Made by a program: the position numbers and the translations under genes. The notes under the pieces were generated by a model. It did not search any database. It had not been told where the DNA came from and was given only the letters and a program-made list of their open reading frames with translations. DNA of 64,000 bases from Bacillus infantis (GTDB taxonomy: Bacteria; Bacillota; Bacilli; Bacillales; Cytobacillaceae): NCBI RefSeq assembly GCF_020171945.1, contig NZ_JAIVAP010000012.1, positions 62,001 to 126,000 on the forward strand, read 5' to 3'. Below are positions 18,153 to 24,951 of this stretch, one piece after another; positions within the stretch are counted from its first letter, which is position 1; each line of letters opens with the position of its first letter.

Positions 18153-18280
18153 GGTGAAACTCCTTTCCAAATCACTGAGGGTTAGCTTCAGATATTGATT
18201 CTTTAAACTGAGATATATTAGTTAATTATATTACGCAGAACTGCTGGGCTACAACTGATTTTGTCCGCTTTTTTATCTGG

Positions 18281-18312
18281 AAAAAAGACGCATGGAACCA
18301 TGCGTCTTTTAC
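18281..18312. terminator. Terminator after the yugN-like gene
   Basis: AAAAGACGCATGG pairs with CCATGCGTCTTTT around a 2-base loop. On the minus strand it ends the yugN-like gene (stop at 18345). Confidence 0.88.
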
Positions 18313-18344
18313 TGTGCTTTCCATTGTAATGCGGTTCTTGCAGC

Positions 18345-18704
18345 TTACAATGCAAACCCTTTAACTTTGGTCTGGATGTCTGCAAGGGTTTTTTCGCATT
18401 GGCTGACCAGTGTCTTAGGGAAGCTTTCTCCTTCTCCATACTCAATTCCATGGGGATAATAATGCTTTCCTAATAGAGGTGTCATCAGCTGGATAACGGC
18501 TTTATGGGAGCCAATATCCCCTTCAGCTGCATATCCGAAGACACGCAGATAGAAAACGCCTTCTTTTAATTCAAACTTTCGGTCATATGTAACTCTTTCA
18601 TAATCCCATTGGCCTTCACGGACCAACCCATGTTCAAGCATCACTTCATCAAGACGTGTAAGGTCTGCTTTCAGTTCTTCCAAACCAGTGTTTTCGAACT
18701 TCAT
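18345..18704 (-). CDS. YugN-like family protein
   Basis: This 119-aa soluble protein starts at ATG 18704 behind GGAGGGACAAAG; the longer open frame upstream has no site and an unlikely Cys-rich sequence. It matches the YugN-like family of Bacillus in length and in sequence, with motifs such as YERVTYDRKFELKEGVFYLR and GKHYYPHGIEYGE. No function is known to me. It is monocistronic. Confidence 0.75.
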   Translation of the reverse strand: MKFENTGLEELKADLTRLDEVMLEHGLVREGQWDYERVTYDRKFELKEGVFYLRVFGYAAEGDIGSHKAVIQLMTPLLGKHYYPHGIEYGEGESFPKTLVSQCEKTLADIQTKVKGFAL

Positions 18705-19042
18705 CTTTGTCCCTCCTGAAAAACAATGCCGTCCATCCGGACAGCAATTCTGTAAGTAAAGGCAACCAGCTGCCAAGCCTTTCAAAAAAGGCATCCCGGG
18801 ACTATAAGCAATGAAATCGGGACCCTTTTATCTCAAATTTAATAATAGTAGAAAAATGTCAAAGTTGCAACGAATAGATGAAGAAAACTTAAAACAGTCA
18901 CATTTATGCCGGTCTCTATGGCTGTTCTTATTTTGCCTCTGCAGTACATAATTATCCCTTGACTGGAAAACCTATCTTTTAAAGGATATGTCTGCCCCTC
19001 TGAAAGAGGCGGCCAGGAGGAATCAAACAAGGAGGGCTTAAC
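18705..19042. other. 338-bp intergenic region
   Basis: This region separates the divergent yugN-like and CBS genes. It has no credible ORF. The right edge carries AAGGAGG for the CBS gene. I see no clear sigma-A promoter. Confidence 0.5.
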
Positions 19043-19474
19043 ATGAAAAAAATTGGCGACATAATGACAAAAGAGGTAGATTGCTGCACTCTGCTGGACA
19101 ATATGTATGAGGTAGCTTTGAAAATGAAGGAGCAGGATGTCGGCGCCATTCCGATTGTGGATGCTGACAGGCTTGTAGGGATGATCACAGATCGGGACAT
19201 CGTGATAAGAGGGGTGGCTGAGAAGCATCCGGGATCCACAAAAGTCGAGGATATCATGAGCAGTGATCTTGTTACAGTCTCGCCTGATACCAATATCAGC
19301 GAAGCATCAAGGATCATGGCTGAGCATCAGATCAGGAGGCTTCCTGTCGTAGAAAACGGCAAACTGGCCGGCATCATATCCCTTGGCGACCTTGCTGTCA
19401 GCAGCCGCACCAACGCCCAGGCCGGAAAAGCCCTCACAGATATCTCCGAACACGAAAATGAAGCAACACAATAA
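19043..19474 (+). CDS. ylbB: CBS-domain pair protein (YlbB-like)
   Basis: This 143-aa protein is made almost entirely of two CBS motifs (about residues 1-60 and 70-125), each with the pattern of a DIMT/DIMS start and GMITDRDIVIRG or GIISLGDLAV end. Such stand-alone pairs bind adenine nucleotides and report energy or redox state; the ligand is not evident. Its place before ylbC is that of B. subtilis ylbB. The start ATG follows AAGGAGG. The tail is short, charged and His/Glu-rich. Confidence 0.82.
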   Translation: MKKIGDIMTKEVDCCTLLDNMYEVALKMKEQDVGAIPIVDADRLVGMITDRDIVIRGVAEKHPGSTKVEDIMSSDLVTVSPDTNISEASRIMAEHQIRRLPVVENGKLAGIISLGDLAVSSRTNAQAGKALTDISEHENEATQ

Positions 19475-19569
19475 ACTAAAATTTTTATTTGGATTAAAAC
19501 CTATTAGCAGGTCAGAAGTAAAATCTATTGCGATTGATTTTCAAGATTAGTTTTATTTGTTTAATGGGG

Positions 19570-19703
19570 CTGATGATTTCCGCTCCAGACACTTCGCTTT
19601 CCGCGGGGCGGAGTTGAGCATCCTCGCGCTTACGCGCTGCGGGGTCTCAACATTTCCGCTGCTGTCCCGCAGGAGTCTACGTGTCTTCCTCTACAATCAT
19701 CAG
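19570..19703. repeat. 134-bp palindromic dispersed-type repeat element
   Basis: The outer ends CTGATGATT (19570-19578) and AATCATCAG (19695-19703) are perfect complements. Inside are AGACAC/GTGTCT, a CGCGGG/CCCGC pair, GTTGAG (19613-19618) with CTCAAC (19646-19651), and a small GCGC-TTAC-GCGC hairpin. The whole element can fold into a branched structure. The phrase CGCTTTCCGCGGGG...CGCAGGAGTC resembles a multicopy intergenic element that I recall from many Bacillus genomes. There is no coding potential. Confidence 0.7.
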
Positions 19704-19756
19704 GGGTTTCAAAATTTAATTGCTGCCCGAGCTTAACCAAATAATTATTTACTTGA

Positions 19757-19781
19757 GGACTGCTTAGGCAGTCTTTTTTGT
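19757..19781 (+). terminator. Terminator downstream of the CBS gene and repeat
   Basis: GACTGC pairs with GCAGTC around TTAG, followed by six T. It probably ends the ylbB transcript after reading through the repeat. Confidence 0.75.
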
Positions 19782-19920
19782 TTTTTTCATTTTAATAACA
19801 TACACTGCAATTTATCATTCAATTCTATTAAAAAGAAAGTTGAAAATGATATAATAATCTATATACTGCGGCATATAATGCTAGAAATGATAGAAAAGAA
19901 GGCAGGGAGGGGGCTGGAGT

Positions 19921-20988
19921 CTGCTAAAATTAATCCGTATTTTAATTATTGTATCTATTTTTCTGGTCATTAGTTTTTATTTTAATATATCATCAGACCC
20001 TAAAGACGAACTCCTGATCAGTGATGAGGAAACTAAACCCAAAGAAGACAATTCCCTCAGCGGGCAAAATATGATAGACGAATCTTCCTTAAAGCTCCCT
20101 GGGGAGGGACTGTCATCGCTTATTGGAAAAAATGCCTCTGATCTGCAATCCTTGCTTGGCGACCCGGAACGTAAAGACCCATCAGAATATGGCTATGAAT
20201 GGTGGATTTACAAGGAAGCTACCAGCCGGTATGTTCAGGCGGGTGTATCGGATGGAAAAGTTGTCACGCTGTTTGCCACAGGGCCCGATGCTGACGTGAG
20301 CCCGTTTAATATAGGTCAGCCGGTCAGCGAAATCTACTCTTCTGTATTTATTGATACTAATATCAATTTTCAATATAAAGGCAGCTCTTACCGGTTTGAA
20401 CTTTCTGAAGACGATCTTAATACCAGGCCGCTCATCAAAACGGGAAAAATTTATGCGCAGCTGTATATAGACCGTTTTACAGGCAAGCTGTCGAGTATCA
20501 GGTATATGGATGCCCCGACGCTTGTAAAGCTTCGGCCGTATGAACTGGTATACAGGGGGGACCTGATAGAAGCCGATCCTTCAGAGCAGGCAGAAAAGAG
20601 GCTGATTGAAGAAGGCAATGAGAAGCAGATTTTTGACATCAGCAATTTTATCAGGGCGAGACATGAACTGAGTGTGCTTGAATGGGACAAAGCTACAGCA
20701 AGAGTAGCTTATGAGCATAGCAGGGATATGTTTGAAAGCAAACAATTTTCCCATACTTCTGAGAAATTCGGCGAGCTGTCGGACAGGCTTGAGGCTGGGG
20801 AAGTTTTTTATCAGATGGCTGGCGAGAATATCGCCGCACACTATGTGGATGCTCCCGCAGTAGTGGAAGGCTGGCTGAATAGCAAAGGCCACAGGGAGAG
20901 CTTGCTTAACCCGGATTTCACCCACCTTGGGGTCGGGGTGTACGACAGGCATTATACTCAGAATTTCATACAGAAATGGCAAGAATGA
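19921..20988 (+). CDS. ylbC: YlbC, membrane-anchored CAP-domain protein (apparent CTG start)
   Basis: The product has an N-terminal membrane anchor (about residues 2-22), an acidic Lys/Asp/Glu linker, a CAP-associated N-domain (about 55-190) and a C-terminal CAP/SCP domain with HSRDMFESKQFSHTS, GENIAAHY and WLNSKGHRESLLNPDFTHLGVGV. The protein is therefore extracellular and tethered; Bacillus relatives are spore or surface proteins of unknown activity. The first ATG in frame is at 20071, beyond the anchor. Upstream the frame stays open and encodes a good hydrophobic segment, but it has no ATG, GTG or TTG; the CTG at 19921 stands 7 bases after GGAGGGGG. With this start the protein has 355 aa, close to the 346 aa of B. 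subtilis YlbC. A TATAAT-like box is at 19850. Confidence 0.8.
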   Translation: MLKLIRILIIVSIFLVISFYFNISSDPKDELLISDEETKPKEDNSLSGQNMIDESSLKLPGEGLSSLIGKNASDLQSLLGDPERKDPSEYGYEWWIYKEATSRYVQAGVSDGKVVTLFATGPDADVSPFNIGQPVSEIYSSVFIDTNINFQYKGSSYRFELSEDDLNTRPLIKTGKIYAQLYIDRFTGKLSSIRYMDAPTLVKLRPYELVYRGDLIEADPSEQAEKRLIEEGNEKQIFDISNFIRARHELSVLEWDKATARVAYEHSRDMFESKQFSHTSEKFGELSDRLEAGEVFYQMAGENIAAHYVDAPAVVEGWLNSKGHRESLLNPDFTHLGVGVYDRHYTQNFIQKWQE

Positions 20989-20996
20989 AAATAGTC

Positions 20997-21034
20997 AAAG
21001 AGGCTTCCGGACTGCCGGGAGCCTCTTTAATCTT
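20997..21034 (+). terminator. Terminator after ylbC
   Basis: AAAGAGGCTTCCGG pairs with CCGGGAGCCTCTTT around ACTG, followed by AATCTTTT. Confidence 0.88.
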
Positions 21035-21063
21035 TTAGTCTGTTTCCAGGGATACTGTCTGTA

Positions 21064-21423
21064 TCAGGCATTCCTGAGCATTAAACGGTTTATAATGAAA
21101 ATATCTTTCTGCCATTTCCCGAAAAAGATAACATATTCGCCCTCTTTTAAACCGGGATTCCTGAAGTCTTGATCTGCTGCCTGAAGTTTTCTGGCTATTA
21201 TTGTCTCTGCTGCAGCCTGAAGCCGTATTTCAAGTACCCAAACATGCAGATGATGATAATACTGCTGTTTTTCAAGGTGAAGTGCAGTGACTTTCCCTTC
21301 AATCACTGCTTCTTCAGAGACCGTGCCGATGTTTCTCCATTCTGCCTCGGATTTCCGCCTTTCCTTCCTCGTAACCCAGAAGAAGTATAAGCATATGATA
21401 GGGATGACAATGGCAGTGACCAT
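21064..21423 (-). CDS. Small single-pass membrane protein, unknown function
   Basis: This 119-aa protein has an N-terminal helix (about residues 2-18, AIVIPIICLYFFWV), a basic stop-transfer (TRKERRK) and a cytoplasmic domain with a beta-rich pattern, which might be an OB- or NfeD-like barrel. The ATG at 21423 has AAGGAGGG upstream. It follows the thioesterase gene on the same strand by 10 bp and is probably co-transcribed. I do not recognise the family. It is not present between ylbC and ylbD in B. subtilis. Confidence 0.6.
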   Translation of the reverse strand: MVTAIVIPIICLYFFWVTRKERRKSEAEWRNIGTVSEEAVIEGKVTALHLEKQQYYHHLHVWVLEIRLQAAAETIIARKLQAADQDFRNPGLKEGEYVIFFGKWQKDIFIINRLMLRNA

Positions 21424-21433
21424 ATAGCCCTCC

Positions 21434-21919
21434 TTATTTCTTTTCAATAACAAAGAAGCTGCCGGTAGCCTGCGCGATTTTTCGCCCGTCGTCCCTGTAT
21501 ACATCAGCAGAAAGAACCATCGTCTTTGTGCCTTTGTGGCTGAGAGCAGCCGTACATATAATGTTCTCGCCTTTACCGACAGCCAGATAGTGGATATTCA
21601 GCTGTGTTGTGACTGCTCCATATCCCTCAGGCAGAAGTGAGTTGGCAAGGGTGCCCATTGCTGAATCAACCGCAGTGGCCGTCATCCCGCCATGCACAAT
21701 GCCGAGTGTATTATGCAGGAGGGGGGAGACGGGCATTGTTACTTTGCAATCCTGCGCTGTGATGGTCCGGTCCATATGCAGGATTCCGCCTATATAGGAG
21801 CTGTTTACGTTATCCTGCTTCTTCTTCACTCCAGCAAGAAGTGTGTGCAAAACCTCCCTGTCTTCATCAGTGGCCTGTTCAAGGCAGGCCTCGAATAAAT
21901 TCCTTAGCTGCTCATCCAT
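21434..21919 (-). CDS. PaaI-family hotdog-fold thioesterase
   Basis: This 161-aa single hotdog domain carries the PaaI signature around HNTLGIVHGGMTATAVDSAMG, with the catalytic acidic residue in AVDSAMG, and then TQLNIHYLAVGKGENI. It probably hydrolyses an acyl- or aroyl-CoA; the substrate is unknown. The start ATG at 21919 follows AAAGGTGA. It is first in a two-gene minus-strand unit and is divergent from ylbD. Confidence 0.82.
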   Translation of the reverse strand: MDEQLRNLFEACLEQATDEDREVLHTLLAGVKKKQDNVNSSYIGGILHMDRTITAQDCKVTMPVSPLLHNTLGIVHGGMTATAVDSAMGTLANSLLPEGYGAVTTQLNIHYLAVGKGENIICTAALSHKGTKTMVLSADVYRDDGRKIAQATGSFFVIEKK

Positions 21920-22062
21920 CAATATCACCTTTCACATGCTTTCTGCTTCATATCTTATCATTTAATTGGCATTTTTTGCATCTGTGAAAGGCAGCTTTCA
22001 CATTTCATGAAGCTTTTTCATATGGTAACGTAGGCGAATGCATCAGATGAGGTGATTGAATT

Positions 22063-22461
22063 ATGACTGAAAAGAAACTTCATCCTTCCGTTGCGCAATT
22101 CAAGGAATTCGTAAAATCCAGGCCGCATATTATAAAAGAAGTAAGAGATGGAAAGTCGACGTGGCAGGATCTATACGAAGATTGGTACCTTCTCGGTGAG
22201 GAGGATACCAGATGGGGGGAAGCGGCTCCTGGGGCAGAAGTGAAGGAAGAGGAGAAAAAAAGCGACTGGATGTCCACAGTGATGGGCACCGTCAAAAAAT
22301 TGGATCCCAGCCAGGTGCAAGGATATATTAATAATCTCAGCCAGGCCCTGTCTGCGGTCCAGGGCGTGATCTCCCAATTCCAGACAGGAAGCCAGACGCC
22401 GGGTTCTCAAAGCCAGGTCCAGGCAAAACCGCCTAATCCCTTTTCATTCCGAAAAGATTGA
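22063..22461 (+). CDS. ylbD: YlbD, spore coat protein
   Basis: This 132-aa protein equals B. subtilis YlbD in length and start (HPSVAQFKEFVKSRPHIIKEVR). YlbD is a mother-cell coat-associated protein, literature knowledge. The N-terminal part resembles a helical domain with a Trp-rich WQDLYEDWYLLGEED patch; the C-terminal third is a Gln/Ser/Pro-rich linker ending in NPFSFRKD. ylbE follows after 17 bp and shares the transcript. A weak sigma-E-like element (CATATGGT, about 22014) lies upstream. Confidence 0.85.
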   Translation: MTEKKLHPSVAQFKEFVKSRPHIIKEVRDGKSTWQDLYEDWYLLGEEDTRWGEAAPGAEVKEEEKKSDWMSTVMGTVKKLDPSQVQGYINNLSQALSAVQGVISQFQTGSQTPGSQSQVQAKPPNPFSFRKD

Positions 22462-22478
22462 TTTAAGGCAGGTGTGAA

Positions 22479-22721
22479 ATGAGAAGAGATATCCTTGACT
22501 ATTTAGATCAGAAAAAAGAACTGAAGCAATTTATGAGGGAACAGCCGCAATGGTATCGCACTTTATCCAGAAATCCCCAGGAAATACAAGCGCTGGAGGT
22601 TGCCGCACTGCACTATTATAAAAGAACGATTCCGCATCATGTAGAGAAGTTCAACAATGGCGTCCAGATGGCCTCCATGATGATGAGCATGTTTCAGGCA
22701 ATGAACTCACAATCTTCATAG
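22479..22721 (+). CDS. ylbE: YlbE family protein
   Basis: This 80-aa protein has the conserved REQPQWYRTLSRNP motif and a Met-rich C-terminus (MASMMMSMFQAM). It matches YlbE of B. subtilis in size and context, and its function is unknown. It follows ylbD closely on one transcript ended by the terminator at 22722. Confidence 0.85.
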   Translation: MRRDILDYLDQKKELKQFMREQPQWYRTLSRNPQEIQALEVAALHYYKRTIPHHVEKFNNGVQMASMMMSMFQAMNSQSS

Positions 22722-22753
22722 TAAGCTCTTCTCCCCGGGAGAAGGGCTTTTTT
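22722..22753 (+). terminator. Terminator after ylbE
   Basis: AAGCTCTTCTCC pairs with GGAGAAGGGCTT around CC, followed by six T. Confidence 0.88.
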
Positions 22754-22856
22754 CATTATACAAAATATCCGCGATCTCTCTGAAAATTTCTGCTCATAAA
22801 CAGCCCCTTTCCAAGAAAGACTAAAAATAGCCTTAGTAGCAAAGGAGGAACAGGAA

Positions 22857-23267
22857 ATGAAAAAAGTATTCGCCTTGTTCATGGGAATGGCAATGCTGGC
22901 TGCCGGATGCGGCAAAGATTTGCCGGAGCCGGAGGCAAAGGCTTCTGAAACAGGGGGTATGGCGGCCAAAAACATATCAGCAGCAGGGGTGGGGGAAGAT
23001 GAGAACCCTCTTTTTGTCAAGTATACACTTCATGGCAGTGACCTTTACATAGACTGTATTGTTACAGGTATTTCTTTTCGGGAAGGTGCCGGGGAACAGC
23101 ATGGAAAAATCCTGCTGTATGCTGACGGAAAGAAAATACGGGAAGTACATGCTGCTTCCTTTTCGGTCAAAGGACTCGCAAGCGGAACCCATAGGATAAA
23201 GGTGAAAGTCGTTTCAAAAGGGTGGCCTGCGGGGGAGGAAAAGGAATTTACTGTAAAAATTCCTTAA
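22857..23267 (+). CDS. Small secreted lipoprotein, unknown function
   Basis: This 136-aa protein has a lipoprotein signal peptide: basic MKK, a hydrophobic core and the lipobox LAAGC, so it is anchored at Cys20. The mature part begins with a flexible Glu/Ala/Gly stretch and then an Ig-like beta domain (about residues 50-136) with alternating strands ending in the TVKIP tail. AAAGGAGGAACAGGAA precedes the ATG. It is extracellular. It is not part of the B. subtilis ylb series; I do not recognise a named family. Confidence 0.7.
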   Translation: MKKVFALFMGMAMLAAGCGKDLPEPEAKASETGGMAAKNISAAGVGEDENPLFVKYTLHGSDLYIDCIVTGISFREGAGEQHGKILLYADGKKIREVHAASFSVKGLASGTHRIKVKVVSKGWPAGEEKEFTVKIP

Positions 23268-23287
23268 GCACATACTTCGCAAATGAT

Positions 23288-23307
23288 CATATTCATGATA
23301 GAATATG
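23288..23307. promoter_or_regulatory. Inverted repeat overlapping the ricF promoter region
   Basis: CATATTC and GAATATG are perfect arms around ATGATA, 20 bp before the ricF start. A weak promoter (TTCGCA, 17 bp, TAGAAT) overlaps it, so it could be an operator. Confidence 0.35.
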
Positions 23308-23326
23308 AATCGGAGGTGGGCTTTTC

Positions 23327-23767
23327 ATGCTTGCAACAACCGAAAGAATCGAATTGCTTGAGAGAGCTGACCAATTATCGGCCATGATTCTTACATCAGA
23401 AGCGGCGGAGCAGTACCGCGCTTGTTTATATAAAGTGAAAAACAGCAGGGAGACACAAAGGAAAATTAAAGCCTTTGTAAAAATGAAGGAGCAGTACGAA
23501 GAAGTGCAGCGCTTCGGAAGATATCATCCTGATTATAAAACAGTGATGATGAGCATCAGGGAAGTGAAAAGGGAGATGGACATGGACATCCATCTGGCTG
23601 AGTTCAAAAAGGCTGAAACTGATCTGCAAAGCCTTCTTGACGAAGTCAGTCTCATCATTGGAAAGTCTGTCTCGGAAAGTGTAAAGGTGCCGACCGGCAA
23701 CCCGTTCTTTGACTCCAGCTGCGGAGGCGGCTGCGGATCTGGCGGAAGCTGCAGCTGTTCTGCATAA
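23327..23767 (+). CDS. ricF: RicF (YlbF), subunit of the RicAFT Y-complex
   Basis: RicF forms the Y-complex with RicA (YmcA) and RicT (YaaT); the complex helps RNase Y in mRNA maturation and supports competence, biofilm formation and sporulation (family knowledge). This 146-aa protein has an N-terminal helical YlbF/YmcA domain (about 5-115) and a short Cys-rich tail with four Cys in SSCGGGCGSGGSCSCSA. The tail Cys are consistent with the iron-sulphur cluster reported for this complex. The ATG has GGAGGTGGG upstream. It has its own promoter region and terminator. Confidence 0.93.
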   Translation: MLATTERIELLERADQLSAMILTSEAAEQYRACLYKVKNSRETQRKIKAFVKMKEQYEEVQRFGRYHPDYKTVMMSIREVKREMDMDIHLAEFKKAETDLQSLLDEVSLIIGKSVSESVKVPTGNPFFDSSCGGGCGSGGSCSCSA

Positions 23768-23776
23768 ATCAACCTG

Positions 23777-23805
23777 GCCCGGGAGCTTGTACTCCCGGGC
23801 TTTTT
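23777..23805 (+). terminator. Terminator after ricF
   Basis: GCCCGGGAG pairs with CTCCCGGGC around 6 bases, followed by five T. Confidence 0.92.
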
Positions 23806-23841
23806 CTATTCCGGGCCAGCTAATAAGTCTATAAGCTTTTC

Positions 23842-23870
23842 TTGATATATGCCTTTTTGTTTGCTAGACT
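23842..23870 (+). promoter_or_regulatory. Sigma-A type promoter for ylbG
   Basis: TTGATA, a 17-bp spacer and TAGACT, 34 bp before the ylbG ATG. Confidence 0.6.
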
Positions 23871-23903
23871 ATAAAAAACTGCCAAATTGAAGGGGAAAAT
23901 TAT

Positions 23904-24179
23904 ATGCTAGGTCAGCGACAGGGAATCATTGTTTGGCTTTATTCTCTTAAGCAGGCAAAAATGCTGAGACGGTTTGGAAATGTCCATTATGTTTCCAAGA
24001 AGCTGAAGTATGCGGTCATTTATTGCGATATAGAGGATACTGAGGCATTGATCCAAAAGATATCATCCTATTCATTCGTAAAAAAGGCTGAGCCTTCCTA
24101 TAAACCGTTTCTGAAGACAGAATTCGAAAATTCGAAGCCGGATAAAGCGAAAGAATACGATTATAAAATGGGCATTTAA
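23904..24179 (+). CDS. ylbG: YlbG family protein (DUF2129)
   Basis: This 91-aa cytosolic protein starts [22 protein letters not shown] and contains [14 protein letters not shown], typical of YlbG. The function is unknown. GAAGGGGAAAA precedes the ATG. It is monocistronic, with a promoter at 23842 and a terminator directly after. The order ricF-ylbG is conserved in Bacillus. Confidence 0.88.
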   Translation: MLGQRQGIIVWLYSLKQAKMLRRFGNVHYVSKKLKYAVIYCDIEDTEALIQKISSYSFVKKAEPSYKPFLKTEFENSKPDKAKEYDYKMGI

Positions 24180-24208
24180 AAAGGCGGGGAGAAATCCCTG
24201 CCTTTTTT
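24178..24208 (+). terminator. Terminator after ylbG
   Basis: AAAAGGCGGGGA pairs with TCCCTGCCTTTT around GAAA (one G-U), followed by T. Confidence 0.9.
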
Positions 24209-24309
24209 GGGGTTATAAAAGAAATATTGAAGCATCAATCAAAATGGGTGCCTGCCCTCGAGTTCTTGCCTGGCAGGAAGTGATATACGCCGCCTGCGCT
24301 TTTGTCATT

Positions 24310-24699
24310 CTAATGCAGCGGCTGTATATAATGGTTCAATCTGAGAATGCCGATGAGGTACTGATAGAATAATTCCTTTTCTGCAAAGAGTGCGGAAGGC
24401 TTTACTTCCAGACGTATCATTTCCTTTCCGCATTCATCAGCCAAATCCTTAAATAATCGAAATCTGGCATTGGGAGCAGTGTCAGGATGGGGGACACCTT
24501 CCCGGCAAATATACAGAGGCTGGAATTTCCCTGTCTCTGCAGGTTTGAGCACTGCGGCGACCGATGTCATCTCTTTCCCTTCAAAAGTGGATTGGAATGC
24601 AATCAGATGCTGCAGCCGATGCTTATTGGAACGGACAATTTCAAGTAATTCATATATATCGGAATAACCTTCTCCCAATTCAATAAAACGCTGGATCAC
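24310..24699 (-). CDS. Conserved hypothetical protein, 129 aa
   Basis: The start GTG at 24699 has AGGAGGA six bases upstream. The protein begins MIQRFIELGEGYSDIYELLE, a sequence I recall from Bacillus proteins of unknown function (possibly DUF7147, and in older annotation misnamed methylthioribose kinase); the kinase name is not supported, since it is far too short and has no kinase motif. It is soluble, with an alpha/beta pattern. It is monocistronic on the minus strand between ylbG and the next plus-strand gene. Confidence 0.7.
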   Translation of the reverse strand: MIQRFIELGEGYSDIYELLEIVRSNKHRLQHLIAFQSTFEGKEMTSVAAVLKPAETGKFQPLYICREGVPHPDTAPNARFRLFKDLADECGKEMIRLEVKPSALFAEKELFYQYLIGILRLNHYIQPLH

Positions 24700-24951
24700 A
24701 TAGATTCCTCCTGGCTTATATGCATAAATTTAATGAATCTCCTGATACTTTATCACTTAGCAGAGTGTTTGAGAAGCCTGCACTCTAATCTGGAAACGGC
24801 GGCCTTTGGTGGAAGTCCATAGAAAGAACAAATGATATGTAAATCAGGAACCAGGATAAAAGTTTCATGAAATCGTGAAAAAAAGGATAGTCCTGGTCAG
24901 ATTCATTTGCTATTGTATGAATAAAGAATTATTTTTTGAAGGGGAATCGGC

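Noticed and set aside
24905-24930. Sigma-E -10 match (CATACAAT) on the minus strand near 24917
   Set aside because: The -35 side is poor and the nearest minus-strand gene starts about 200 bp away, so I do not call it a promoter.
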